Below, piece by piece: positions 6,690 to 15,410 of a stretch of 35,412 nucleotides of DNA (position 1 is its first letter; the number at the start of each line of letters is the position of its first letter). This DNA is from Alphaproteobacteria bacterium (GTDB lineage: Bacteria > Pseudomonadota > Alphaproteobacteria > Caulobacterales > Caulobacteraceae). Under the pieces are notes generated by a model that worked only from the letters and a program-made list of their open reading frames with translations, was not told where the DNA came from and did no database searches. The translations under genes and the position numbers were made by a program. The stretch is taken from assembly GCA_025350685.1 (NCBI GenBank), contig JANXXK010000280.1:1-35412 (forward strand), written 5' to 3'.

Positions 6690-9074
6690 ATGGGACGGTT
6701 GCTGGCGTTGATCGGCGCCCTGATCGCGGCTGGGCTCATCGCCTGGAGCGGCGAGCAGAACCCCAAGCCCCTCCCGGCGAACGCGCCGGCGACCCGCTTC
6801 TCCGCCGAGCGCGCCATGGCGGACATCAAGGGCTTCGCCTCGATCCCGCATCCGGTCGGTTCCCCTGCCGATGCCGCGGCCCGGGACTATCTGGTCGGCC
6901 GCATGACCGCGCTGGGCCTGGCTCCCGCGGTCCACGCCGGGGTCGGCATCGACCAGCCCAAATTCGCACCGGATGTGATCCTCGCCGGGAACGTGGAGAA
7001 TATCGTCGGGGTCCTGCCCGGCCGTGACCGCGCCGCGCCGGCAGTGGCCCTGATGGCCCACTACGACAGTGTGCCGAACTCCACCGGCGCCTCGGACGAC
7101 GCGGCCGGCGCCTCGTCCGCCCTGGAGATCGTCCGCGCCATCAAGGCCAAGGGGGCGCCCGCCCGCGACGTCATCGTCCTGCTCACCGACGGCGAAGAGG
7201 CGGGTCTGCTGGGCGCAAGCGCCTTTTTCCGCGACGACCCGATGGCCAAGCGGATCGGCTTCATCTTCAACATGGAGGCCCGCGGCTCGGCCGGTCGGGT
7301 GCAGATGTTCCAGACGGGCGACGGCAACGGCGCGGCGATCCGGCTTTTGGTCGCCAAGGCGCCACGGCCGACCGCCTCGTCGCTCACTGGCTTCATCTAC
7401 AAATACATGCCCAACGACACCGACTTCACGGTGTCCAAAAAGGCCGGAGTGGGCGGGCTGAACTACGCCTTCATCGGCCACCAGTTCGACTATCACTCCG
7501 CTTCCTCGACGCCCGCGACTCAGGACCGAGGGACCCTGCAGGACATGGGCGATCAGGTGCTGGCGACCGCTGAGGCCGCGGCCTTCGCGCCCGCCCTGCC
7601 GGCCAGGATGCCGGACCTGGTCTACCACCAGACGCCGGGCGGCCTGACCCTCGCCTATCCGCCCGTCGTCGGCTGGTTCGTCGTGGCCGGCGCAGCGATG
7701 CTGCTGATCTGGGGCATCGTCCGCGCCCGACGCGCGCAGCCCTTCCCCTGGCTCGACCTGGCGCGCGGCGCCGGCGGCCTGCTGTTCGCCGTGCTGACCG
7801 GAGCGGTCCTTCTGCACCTGGCCCGCAAGGCCACCGGCGCCAGCCTGGGCTATGTCGAGCAGCGGGTCCTGCTAGCCCAGGCGCCGCTGTGGGAAACTGC
7901 GGTGATCCTGACCGCGGTCGGCGCAGTCCTGTTCGCCGTCGCCCACATGGCCCGCGGCCGCCGCACTGCGGCCATCGCGCCGCTGCTGGCCGGCCTCGCC
8001 TGCTGCCTGTTCGGCGGCATCGACAAGATCGGCCTCGGCGAAGGCGTCGCCGCCGCCCTGATCGGCCTGGCGATCTTCGGACGCCCAACCAGCCGGCCCG
8101 GGGCCTGGGCCGGCGCCCTGCTGCTCGGCCTGGCCCTGGCGACGCTCGCCCAGGCGCTGGCCCCGCCCGCCGCCTTCATCTTCGGCTGGCCGGTGGCCTG
8201 GGCCGCGCTCGCCGCCGCCATCACCGCCGCCGGCGCGCACCGCGGACGCGGCGCTCTGTTGGTGCTGGCCCTGTTCGCCGCGGTGGGCCTGGCCTTCGCG
8301 GCGTCGCTCGCCCACGCCTCGTTTCTCAGCCTCGACCTGATGGAGCTTCTGGCTCTGCCGCTGATCATCGCCACCCTCGCCGCCTGGCCGCTGGCCCAGA
8401 CCGAGGAGGGCGCCCCGCCCGCCCGCCTGCTGGGCCCGGCGCTGGTCCTCGCCGGCCTGGCGGTCACCGCGGCCGTGCGGTTCAACCATCCCTACGACGC
8501 CCGCCATCCCGAGCTGACCTTCGTCAGCTACGACATCGACCAGACGGCGCACGAGGCCTGGCGAATGTCCTACGCGCCGCAAGCCGACGCCTGGACGAAC
8601 GCCGTGCTGACCACCGGCGGCGCGAAGATCGGCAAACGGCCATCAGGCCGGGATAGTCATCCCACGGATGCCTCGCCTGCGCCCTACATTGAGCTGCCAG
8701 CGCCGGAGATCACTTCCGCCGTGGACGCTACGGGACAGGTCGTCCTGCACGTCGTCCCGCCGCCCGGCGCCCGTGTGATCGACCTGAAGTTCCGGCCGAA
8801 CACCGCGGCGACCCTGGTCTCGGCCGGCGGGGTGGCGATCCGGTTCCCCTTGAAGCCGGGCGCCGACTCCCTGCTGCGGTGGTCGGCGCCGCAAAAGGGT
8901 TTCGACCTGGTGATCCGGCCCGGCGGCCCCGGTAAGCTCACCGTCGGCTACAGCGCCACGATCGAACAGTGGCCCGCCGCCGCCCCACCGCTGCCGCCCC
9001 GGCCCAAGGACGTCATGGCCTTCGACGAGTCGGACGCCACGGTCGTGGAGGGCAGCCGCACCTTTTCCTGGTGA
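6690..9074 (+). CDS. M28-family zinc metallopeptidase with C-terminal membrane domain
   Basis: A 794-residue protein built from an N-terminal signal anchor (about 3-20), an M28 aminopeptidase-like domain (about 40-300), a block of eight or more hydrophobic segments (about 325-590) and a soluble C-terminal domain. The co-catalytic zinc ligands can be read in order: H124 in AHYDS, D136 in SDDAAGAS, the E169-E170 pair in TDGEEAG, E196 in NMEARG, and H269 in DYHSASSTP. M28 enzymes remove N-terminal residues from peptides. Fusion to a polytopic membrane region resembles the eukaryotic ER and vacuolar membrane M28 proteases, so the active domain probably faces the periplasm. The start is ATG 6690 behind GGGGAGAAG. 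The substrate is unknown. arsC follows 23 nt later, so the genes may be co-transcribed. Confidence 0.88.
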   Translation: MGRLLALIGALIAAGLIAWSGEQNPKPLPANAPATRFSAERAMADIKGFASIPHPVGSPADAAARDYLVGRMTALGLAPAVHAGVGIDQPKFAPDVILAGNVENIVGVLPGRDRAAPAVALMAHYDSVPNSTGASDDAAGASSALEIVRAIKAKGAPARDVIVLLTDGEEAGLLGASAFFRDDPMAKRIGFIFNMEARGSAGRVQMFQTGDGNGAAIRLLVAKAPRPTASSLTGFIYKYMPNDTDFTVSKKAGVGGLNYAFIGHQFDYHSASSTPATQDRGTLQDMGDQVLATAEAAAFAPALPARMPDLVYHQTPGGLTLAYPPVVGWFVVAGAAMLLIWGIVRARRAQPFPWLDLARGAGGLLFAVLTGAVLLHLARKATGASLGYVEQRVLLAQAPLWETAVILTAVGAVLFAVAHMARGRRTAAIAPLLAGLACCLFGGIDKIGLGEGVAAALIGLAIFGRPTSRPGAWAGALLLGLALATLAQALAPPAAFIFGWPVAWAALAAAITAAGAHRGRGALLVLALFAAVGLAFAASLAHASFLSLDLMELLALPLIIATLAAWPLAQTEEGAPPARLLGPALVLAGLAVTAAVRFNHPYDARHPELTFVSYDIDQTAHEAWRMSYAPQADAWTNAVLTTGGAKIGKRPSGRDSHPTDASPAPYIELPAPEITSAVDATGQVVLHVVPPPGARVIDLKFRPNTAATLVSAGGVAIRFPLKPGADSLLRWSAPQKGFDLVIRPGGPGKLTVGYSATIEQWPAAAPPLPPRPKDVMAFDESDATVVEGSRTFSW

Positions 9075-9097
9075 GCGGCCCGCGCTAAGTCCTCGCC

Positions 9098-9448
9098 ATG
9101 GCCGACGTCACGATCTACCACAACCCGAACTGCGGGACCTCGCGCAACACGCTGGCCCTGCTGCGCGAGAAGGGCGTCGAGCCCACGGTGGTCGAGTATC
9201 TGAAGGTGGGCTGGACCAAGCCGGTGCTTCAGGATCTGATGATGCGCATGGGCGCCTCGGCGCACGACATCCTGCGCGTGCGCGGCACCCAGGCCCACGA
9301 GCTCGGCCTCACCGATCCGGCCGCCTCCGATGAGGCCCTGATCGCGGCCATGATCATCAACCCGGTCCTGGTCGAGCGGCCGATCGTGGTGACACCCCAG
9401 GGCGCGGCCCTCTGCCGTCCCGCCGAACTGGCGCTCAGCCTGCTCTAG
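9098..9448 (+). CDS. arsC: ArsC-family (glutaredoxin-type) arsenate reductase
   Basis: A 116-residue thioredoxin-fold protein of the ArsC/Spx superfamily. It opens with the arsenate-reductase signature HNPNCGTSRNTL, placing the catalytic cysteine at C12 with H8 in front, and carries the later family segments LRVRGTQA and INPVLVERPIV, whose arginines bind the oxyanion in characterised ArsC enzymes. These enzymes reduce arsenate to arsenite with glutathione and glutaredoxin. No arsR, arsB or acr3 gene lies nearby, so the physiological role is less sure than the family, and such orphan homologues may have other thiol-redox roles. It sits 23 nt after the M28 peptidase gene and 34 nt before the next gene on the same strand, suggesting a common transcript. 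Confidence 0.88.
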   Translation: MADVTIYHNPNCGTSRNTLALLREKGVEPTVVEYLKVGWTKPVLQDLMMRMGASAHDILRVRGTQAHELGLTDPAASDEALIAAMIINPVLVERPIVVTPQGAALCRPAELALSLL

Positions 9449-9482
9449 GCGGCGCCCTGCAGCGCTGAGGAGGCGCGACCGC

Positions 9483-10295
9483 GTGGCCGCCGGACCCGTC
9501 ACCCACCACTTCGCCGAGCTGCTCCGCCAGCAGATCGCCGCCTGGCCGGCCGACCCTGACATCCACGAGCTCAACGAGCTCCTGCGCCTGGCCGGGCGCT
9601 GGCGCGCCCATGTGCTCACGCGGACCTACCAGGCGCACCACGGCGTCCAGATCCTTGGCGGCCTGTTCGCCGGCATGGAGTTCGTCGCCCAGGCGGCCGA
9701 GGGGCCGCTCTGCCCGAAGCTGCTGGGCGTCTACGAAAATGAACTGCATCCGCATCTGACCGAGTTCATGTCGCAGGGCATCGAGGCGGTGATCGATGTC
9801 GGCTGCGCCGAAGGCTACTACGCCGTCGGCCTCGCGCGGACCGTGCCGGGCGCCACGGTCTATGCCTATGACATCGACGAGAACGCCCGCCGCGCCTGCA
9901 CTGACCTGGCCGCGCGCAACGGCGTCTCCGACCGGGTGATCGTCGGCGGGGAGTTCGCCCCGGGCGGCTTCGAGGCCTTTGCCGGCCGGCGCGTCCTGGT
10001 GATCGTCGACACCGAAGGCGCCGAGGTCGACATCCTGCAGCCGGTGCTGAGCCCGGCGCTGGCGGGCATGAATATCATCGTCGAGACCCACGACGTCTAT
10101 CGGCCAGGCGCGCTCGCGACGATGATCGAGCGGTTCTCGCCGACCCACGACATCGTCCGCGTCGACCAGCAGCCGAAGATGTTTGACGTGCCGCCCTGGC
10201 TAGCCGACCTGCCGCACCTGGACCAGCTGCTGGCGGTGTGGGAATGGCGAACCGCGCCGACGCCCTGGCTAGTGATGCGGCCCAAGGCCGGCTGA
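9483..10295 (+). CDS. SAM-dependent methyltransferase-fold protein
   Basis: A 270-residue cytoplasmic protein. The central part carries a class I SAM-binding motif, VIDVGCAEGYYAVGLA (about residues 103-118), followed by an acidic strand end in VYAYDIDENAR and a motif IV-like VIVDTEGAEVDIL. This is close to the arrangement in FkbM-like methyltransferases. The N-terminal 95 residues are helical and not recognised. No substrate can be assigned. The start is GTG 9483 behind a strong GAGGAGG. It follows arsC by 34 nt, probably in the same transcript, and the carboxylesterase gene starts 76 nt downstream with its own ribosome binding site. Confidence 0.75.
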   Translation: MAAGPVTHHFAELLRQQIAAWPADPDIHELNELLRLAGRWRAHVLTRTYQAHHGVQILGGLFAGMEFVAQAAEGPLCPKLLGVYENELHPHLTEFMSQGIEAVIDVGCAEGYYAVGLARTVPGATVYAYDIDENARRACTDLAARNGVSDRVIVGGEFAPGGFEAFAGRRVLVIVDTEGAEVDILQPVLSPALAGMNIIVETHDVYRPGALATMIERFSPTHDIVRVDQQPKMFDVPPWLADLPHLDQLLAVWEWRTAPTPWLVMRPKAG

Positions 10296-10371
10296 CGCCC
10301 AAGCTTGCGCTCGCGCCATACCGGTCGTTTGATATCGCCACGGCCCACAGGAAGCCGGCGGAGGATACCAA

Positions 10372-11883
10372 ATGGCGGACGACCTGGCGCTCGCGCCTGT
10401 GGCCAACACCGACATCGTGACCACGAACAACGGCCCTGTTCGCGGCTATGTGGAAGACGGCCTCGACGTGTTCAAGGGCCTGCGCTACGGCGCGCCGCCC
10501 ACCGGCCTGGCGCGCTTCAGGCCGCCGGCGCCGCCCGCCGCCTGGACCGAGCCCGCGGACGCCGTCGGCTATGGCGCGCCGGCCATACAGTCGGGCATGG
10601 CGCCTGGCGAACGGGGCTCTTCGGCCGGCGACCCGCCCGCCCCGGACGAACCCGCCTCTTCCGAAGACTGCCTGTTCCTCAACGTCTGGACGCCGGGCCT
10701 GGCCTCCGCAAAGCGGCCGGTGATGGTCTGGCTGCACGGCGGCGGTTTCGCCAACGGGTCCGGCGGAGCGGCGATGTACGACGGCGGCGCGCTTTCCCGG
10801 AAGGGCGACGCGGTCACGGTGACCGTCAACCACCGGCTGAACGTCTTTGGCTATCTGCACCTGGGCGAGGTGTTCGGACCCGAGTACGCCCAGTCCGGCG
10901 TCGCCGGCATGTTGGACATCGTCCAGGCCCTGGAATGGGTTCGCGACAACATCTCAGCCTTTGGCGGCGACCCCGGCAACGTCACCATTTTCGGCGAGAG
11001 CGGCGGCGGCTGGAAAGTCAGCCTGCTGCTGGCCATGCCCGGCGCGCGCGGTCTCTTCCACAAGGCGGTGATCCAGTCGGGCCCCGGCCTGACCGCCAAG
11101 CCGGTCGCCGAAGCCGACAAGACCGCCCGCACCCTGCTGGCCGCGCTCAAGGTCGATAGCCCCGAGGGTTTGGCGGCCGTGCCTACGACAGAGCTTTCAA
11201 GGGCGAGCGTCACGGTCGGCGGCGAGGCGATGCGGCTCTACACGCCGGTTCTCGACGGCGTGGCCATCCCGCGACATCCGTTCCAGCCCGACGCCTCGCC
11301 GCTGAACGCCGACGTGCCGGTGCTGATCGGCACCAACAAGGATGAGGCGACGCTGTTCCTGTTCACCCACCCGAAGTTCGGCGACTTCACCGAGGAAGAC
11401 GTAGCCAAGCAGGCCAGGACCCTGGCCGGCGACAAGGCCGACGCCTTGGTCGCCGCGCTGCGCGCCGCCTACCCGGATTACAGCCCCACCCACCTCTACG
11501 CCGCCGTCGCCACGGCCACCGGCATGTGGGCCGGCTCGGTGAAGCTCGCCGAGCGCAAGGCCGCGCAGGGGGCCGCGCCGGCCTTCATGTACATGCTCAC
11601 GTGGGAGACGCCGGTCAGCCGGGGCCGCCTGCGCTCGCCCCACGCTGTGGAGATCCCACTGGTCTTCGACAATGTCGAAAAGGCCCGCAATTTCGTCGGC
11701 CGCGGCGACGACCCTCAGGGGGTCGCCGACCAGATGTCGGACGCTTGGCTGGCCTTCGCCCGCACCGGCGACCCGGGCTGGGCCGCCTATGACACCGCGA
11801 CGCGGACCACCAAGCTGTTCGACGTCGAAAGCCAGGTGGTCAGCGACCCGCTGCCGGAGGTTCGCAAGGTGCTTTCGGACTAG
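10372..11883 (+). CDS. Type-B carboxylesterase (alpha/beta hydrolase)
   Basis: A 503-residue esterase of the carboxylesterase/para-nitrobenzyl esterase family. The visible landmarks are the family opening VRGYVEDGLDVFKGLRYG, the second signature EDCLFLNVWTP, the oxyanion-hole segment LHGGGFANGSG, the nucleophile elbow FGESGGG with S210, an acidic E325 in NKDEATLF, and H424 in SPHAVEIPLVF. It should hydrolyse carboxylic esters; the substrate is open. There is no clear signal peptide, so it is probably cytoplasmic. The start is ATG 10372 behind GGAGGA. Its TAG stop is embedded in a CTAG that also provides the stop of the convergent alcohol dehydrogenase gene, so the two genes overlap by 4 nt. 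Confidence 0.92.
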   Translation: MADDLALAPVANTDIVTTNNGPVRGYVEDGLDVFKGLRYGAPPTGLARFRPPAPPAAWTEPADAVGYGAPAIQSGMAPGERGSSAGDPPAPDEPASSEDCLFLNVWTPGLASAKRPVMVWLHGGGFANGSGGAAMYDGGALSRKGDAVTVTVNHRLNVFGYLHLGEVFGPEYAQSGVAGMLDIVQALEWVRDNISAFGGDPGNVTIFGESGGGWKVSLLLAMPGARGLFHKAVIQSGPGLTAKPVAEADKTARTLLAALKVDSPEGLAAVPTTELSRASVTVGGEAMRLYTPVLDGVAIPRHPFQPDASPLNADVPVLIGTNKDEATLFLFTHPKFGDFTEEDVAKQARTLAGDKADALVAALRAAYPDYSPTHLYAAVATATGMWAGSVKLAERKAAQGAAPAFMYMLTWETPVSRGRLRSPHAVEIPLVFDNVEKARNFVGRGDDPQGVADQMSDAWLAFARTGDPGWAAYDTATRTTKLFDVESQVVSDPLPEVRKVLSD

Positions 11884-12968
11884 GTGTCGAAAACGATGAC
11901 CGAGCGGGCGACCGCGCCGGTCTTCATTTCGACGAAGGCCTCGTTGACCTGCTCGAGCTTGATGCGGCGGCTGATCATGTCGTCGAGCTTCAGCTTGCCG
12001 GACATGTAGAAATCCACCAGCCGGGGCATGTCGACCGGGAAGCGGTTGGAGCCCATCAGCGAGCCCTGGATGCGCTTCTCGCCCAGGAAGGCCGCGCCCA
12101 TCAGGGTGATGGTCTGGCCGACCGGGATCATGCCGATGATGTTGGCGGTGCCGCCGCGGCGCAGCATGTTGAAGGCCTGCTCGGCGGTCTTCGAAAGGCC
12201 GATGGCCTCGAAGGAGTGGTGCACGCCGCCCTTGGTCATCTCCATGACTTCCTTGACCACGTCGGTGTCGCCCGCCGCGCAGATGAAGTCTGTTGCCCCG
12301 AAGGCCTTGACCATGTTTTCCTTACCCGCCGACATGTCGATGGCGATGATCCTGCCCGCGCCGGCGATGGCCGCGCCGTTGATCGCCGCCAGGCCCACGC
12401 CGCCGCAGCCGATCACCGCCACGGTGTCGCCCGGCCGGACATTGGAAGTGTGGATCGCCGCGCCGACGCCGGTCATCACCCCGCAGCCGATCAGGGCGGC
12501 GCGGTCCAGCGGCATGTCCTTGCGAACGGCGACGCAGGCGTGCTCGTGGATCAGCATCTGCTCGGCGAAGGAGGAGAGGTTCAGGTACTGCATCATCGGC
12601 CCCTTGGCGGAGCTGAGCCGCGGCTCGTCTTCCTGGCCGCGCTTGGTCTCCGGCGAGACGCACAGGCTCATATGGCCGGTCAGGCAATATTCGCAGTGAC
12701 CGCAAAAGGCCGACAGGCAGGTGATCACGTGGTCGCCCGGCTTCACGGTGCGGACTTCGGAGCCCACCTGCTCGACGATGCCCGCGCTCTCGTGGCCCAG
12801 CACCGCCGGCAGCGGGTGCGGATAGGAGCCCTCGATGAAATGCAGGTCGGAGTGACAGACGCCGGCGGCGGCGGTGCGGATAAGCACCTCGTGCGGGCCC
12901 GGCTTGTTGATCTTGACGTCTTCGATCTGAAGCGGCGTGCGCACTTCACGCAGAACGGCGGCCTTCAT
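11880..12968 (-). CDS. Zinc-dependent alcohol dehydrogenase (medium-chain family)
   Basis: A 362-residue MDR-family alcohol dehydrogenase of the class III-like branch. Catalytic zinc ligands can be seen as C38 (VCHSD), H59-E60 (LGHESAG) and C162 (IGCGVMTG). The structural zinc cysteines are C89, C92, C95 and C103 (CGHCEYC...C). The NAD(P)-binding glycine motif is [11 protein letters not shown] near residues 185-195. It would oxidise an alcohol, or reduce an aldehyde, in the cytoplasm; the substrate is not predictable. The start is ATG 12968 with GGGGAAA just upstream and an AT-rich stretch beyond that may contain the promoter. It is divergent from chrA and convergent, with a shared CTAG stop, with the carboxylesterase gene. 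Confidence 0.93.
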   Translation of the reverse strand: MKAAVLREVRTPLQIEDVKINKPGPHEVLIRTAAAGVCHSDLHFIEGSYPHPLPAVLGHESAGIVEQVGSEVRTVKPGDHVITCLSAFCGHCEYCLTGHMSLCVSPETKRGQEDEPRLSSAKGPMMQYLNLSSFAEQMLIHEHACVAVRKDMPLDRAALIGCGVMTGVGAAIHTSNVRPGDTVAVIGCGGVGLAAINGAAIAGAGRIIAIDMSAGKENMVKAFGATDFICAAGDTDVVKEVMEMTKGGVHHSFEAIGLSKTAEQAFNMLRRGGTANIIGMIPVGQTITLMGAAFLGEKRIQGSLMGSNRFPVDMPRLVDFYMSGKLKLDDMISRRIKLEQVNEAFVEMKTGAVARSVIVFDT

Positions 12969-13154
12969 GTGGTTTCCCCAATCTATGATTTAAAGAATTG
13001 GCTTTGAGCCCGCTGGCCGGGCCTTCGGGAGAAAGCCTTATCGCCGATCAGATGGGGTGGCCAAGGGCTTTTGCCTTGGGGAGGTCCAAAAGGCCCCCCT
13101 TACTCTTAGCGAAGGGGATCGACAGTCTCCAGCCTTCGCCGCAAGAAGGGACCG
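12969..13154. promoter_or_regulatory. Divergent adh-chrA upstream region with a short hairpin
   Basis: This 186-nt non-coding gap must hold the promoters of both divergent genes. On the adh side there is an AT-rich patch (TCTTTAAATCATAGAT, minus strand). On the chrA side, CCAAGG-N7-CCTTGG (13061-13079) can form a 6-bp hairpin. The gap ends with the chrA ribosome binding site AAGAAGGGA. No chromate-responsive regulator gene (chrB) is present nearby. Only the motifs are seen; their role is a guess. Confidence 0.35.
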
Positions 13155-14402
13155 ATGGACGAGACGCCGCCGCCAAGCCCGGTCGAGCAAGTCGGAGCCC
13201 CCAAAGAGGGGCACGGTCCAGACCGGGTCGCGGAGGTCTTTCGCGCCTTTCTGGCTCAGGGGCTGACGGCGTTTGGCGGGCCGGTGGCGCACGTCTCCTA
13301 CTTCCGACGCGAGTTCGTCGAGCGGCGGGCCTGGCTGAGCGAGGCCGCGTTCGCCGACCTGCTGGCGCTCGCCCAGTTCCTGCCCGGCCCGGCCTCCAGC
13401 CAGCTCGGCATGGCCATCGGGCTGCGGCGCGCGGGCTACCTGGGCATGCTGGCGGCCTGGCTGGGCTTCACCCTGCCGGCGGCCGCGGCGATGATCGCGC
13501 TGGCCTACCTGACGCCCCACCTGCCGGAAGGCTGGGGCGACGGGGTGATCCATGGCCTGCAGATCGCTGCGGCGGCGGTGGTCGCCAACGCGCTGCTGGC
13601 GATGGCCCGCACGCTGGCGGTCGGGCCGATCCGCGCCGGCATGGCGATCGGGGCGACGGCCGGCCTGCTGATCGCACACGGGCCGGTAGCGCAGATCCTG
13701 GCGCTGGGCGCGGGCGCGCTCATCGGCATCGCCCTGCTGCGCGAGGCGGGGCCGGCCGCGCCCGACGACGATGCGGCGACGGCGCAGATTTCGCCCATGG
13801 TGTCGGCGACCGCGCTCGCCGTCTTCGCCCTGCTGCTCGGCATCCTGCCGTTCCTGGCGGCGTACCTGGACGATCCGACGCTCGGACTGGCCAGCGTCTT
13901 CTACCGCACAGGCGCCCTGGTCTTCGGCGGCGGCCATGTGGTGTTGCCGCTGCTGCAGGGCGAGGTGGTCGGCCGCGGCTGGCTCGACCGCCAGTCTTTC
14001 CTGGCCGGTTACGGCGCAATGCAGGCGCTGCCCGGCCCGCTGTTCGGCTTCGCGGGCTTCGTGGGCGCCGCCCAGACCGTGGCGCCCGGCGGCTGGATTC
14101 CGGGCCTGGTGGCCATCGTCGCCATCTTCGCGCCGAGCCTGTTGCTGGTGCTGGGCGTGCTGCCCTTCTGGGACCGGCTGAAGACCCGACCCGGCGCCCA
14201 GGGCGCCATGGCCGGCGTCAACGCCGTGGTGGTGGGCGTGCTGGCCGCCGCGCTCTGGGACCCGGTGCTGCACACCGCCATCCTGCGGCCGAGCGACTGG
14301 GCGCTTGCGGCCGGCGCCTTCGTCTTCCTGGCGGTGGCCAAGCTTCCGCCCTGGCTGGTTGTGGTCGGCTTCGCCGGCTTGATGGGGATCTTCGCGCGCT
14401 AG
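13155..14402 (+). CDS. chrA: ChrA-family chromate efflux transporter
   Basis: A 415-residue polytopic membrane protein of the CHR superfamily, with the long two-domain form. The N-terminal CHR signature is LTAFGGPVAHVSYFRREFV plus LAQFLPGPASSQ (about residues 37-90). The matching C-terminal copy is ALVFGGGHVVLPLLQGEVV plus MQALPGPLFGFAG. About ten to twelve hydrophobic segments are present, with a charged linker near residue 200. Characterised members export chromate that entered through sulfate transporters. The first 20 residues are hydrophilic. The start is ATG 13155 behind AAGAAGGGA. The much longer ORF at 12998-15439 in another frame is a GC-rich shadow. The stop shares CTAG with the convergent hydrolase gene. 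No chrB partner is visible. Confidence 0.92.
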   Translation: MDETPPPSPVEQVGAPKEGHGPDRVAEVFRAFLAQGLTAFGGPVAHVSYFRREFVERRAWLSEAAFADLLALAQFLPGPASSQLGMAIGLRRAGYLGMLAAWLGFTLPAAAAMIALAYLTPHLPEGWGDGVIHGLQIAAAAVVANALLAMARTLAVGPIRAGMAIGATAGLLIAHGPVAQILALGAGALIGIALLREAGPAAPDDDAATAQISPMVSATALAVFALLLGILPFLAAYLDDPTLGLASVFYRTGALVFGGGHVVLPLLQGEVVGRGWLDRQSFLAGYGAMQALPGPLFGFAGFVGAAQTVAPGGWIPGLVAIVAIFAPSLLLVLGVLPFWDRLKTRPGAQGAMAGVNAVVVGVLAAALWDPVLHTAILRPSDWALAAGAFVFLAVAKLPPWLVVVGFAGLMGIFAR

Positions 14403-15331
14403 GCTTCGAAGGCCTGGTCCTGGAGGCCCACGCCCCGCAGGAAGTCGAGCTTGGGCAGCTTCGGCCAGCGCAGGGCCCAGGGCTTGCGGGCCGGGATGCA
14501 GGTTTCCAGGGCGGCCAGCAGCTGGTCCACCGGGCCATCGTTGAAGAAGTGAGTGGCGCCTTCGGTGCGCACGAAGCGGATCGGCTGGCGGGTGACCGTC
14601 TCGGCGGCCATCCGCTCGGCCACCTCGATCGGCGCGAAGTCATCGCGGTCGCCGTGGATCATGTGGATCGGGATGTTCAACCGGGCGAGAGCGCGCTTGG
14701 CGTGGGCGAGCTGCGGCGGTTGGCCGGAGACCTCGATCACCGCGTGGCGCAGGTCGCGGGGCACCAGGGTGAGCCTGAGCATCCTGGCGCCGACATCGAT
14801 CAGCCAGCGCGCGGTGGGGCCGGTCTCGCCGAAGAAGCCGGACAGCATGACCAGGCTCTCGACCTTGCCGGGATTGGCCTGCGCCATCAGCGCGGCGATG
14901 GCGGCGCCATAGCTCTGGCCGACCAGCAGCACCTTCTGGCCCGGCGCGGCGTCCAGCAGGGGGGCGAGCGCCTCGGCCTGGACCCGGATGTCGGTCACCG
15001 GCTGGTGCGGCTCGGAGGCGGCGTAGCCAGGTCGGTCGACGACGATCATCTCGCGATCGGCGGCCAGCGCGGCCAGGGTCTCGACCCAGTATTCGGCCCA
15101 GGACGGGGCGCCGGTGATCACCACGATCTTCCAGGGCGTCGGCGCGGGCCGTGGGGTCTCCAGCGCCGATATGCGCCAGCCGTGGCCGCCGCCGGCGATG
15201 AAGGTGGTCCGCCGCACCACGCTGTTCGGATAGGCGCTCGACGTGGGCGTATGCTCGGCGCGGCCCTGGAAGGCGCTTTCGAACGCCGCCCAGCCCATCG
15301 CCAGCAATCCCTTTGGCCGTCTGCGCGCCAC
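14399..15331 (-). CDS. Alpha/beta-fold hydrolase
   Basis: A 310-residue hydrolase with a complete putative triad: nucleophile S140 in GQSYGAA, aspartate in the HGDRDDFAP loop, and histidine in GATHFFND. The stretch VVDRPGYAASEP precedes the nucleophile elbow as in epoxide-hydrolase or haloalkane-dehalogenase-like enzymes. There is no signal peptide. The ORF track starts at a TTG (15340) directly against the ribosome binding site GAGGAG; GTG 15331 is 9 nt from it and is the better start. The gene lies 70-80 nt downstream of the broken acyl-CoA synthetase on the same strand and may once have been co-transcribed with it, though that gap is large enough for a promoter. Its stop shares CTAG with chrA. 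The substrate is unknown. Confidence 0.85.
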   Translation of the reverse strand: MARRRPKGLLAMGWAAFESAFQGRAEHTPTSSAYPNSVVRRTTFIAGGGHGWRISALETPRPAPTPWKIVVITGAPSWAEYWVETLAALAADREMIVVDRPGYAASEPHQPVTDIRVQAEALAPLLDAAPGQKVLLVGQSYGAAIAALMAQANPGKVESLVMLSGFFGETGPTARWLIDVGARMLRLTLVPRDLRHAVIEVSGQPPQLAHAKRALARLNIPIHMIHGDRDDFAPIEVAERMAAETVTRQPIRFVRTEGATHFFNDGPVDQLLAALETCIPARKPWALRWPKLPKLDFLRGVGLQDQAFEA

Positions 15332-15410
15332 CGTCGTCAACTCCTCAGTTCGAACTTCTCACCTGTGGTCGCTAACGCGCGGTTCAAGGGTGGGTTCGAT
15401 GAAGAGTTGT

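Noticed and set aside
9098-14402. A heavy-metal resistance island formed by arsC and chrA.
   Set aside because: They are nearly 4 kb apart with unrelated genes between, and lack arsR/arsB and chrB partners or mobile elements; probably independent genes.
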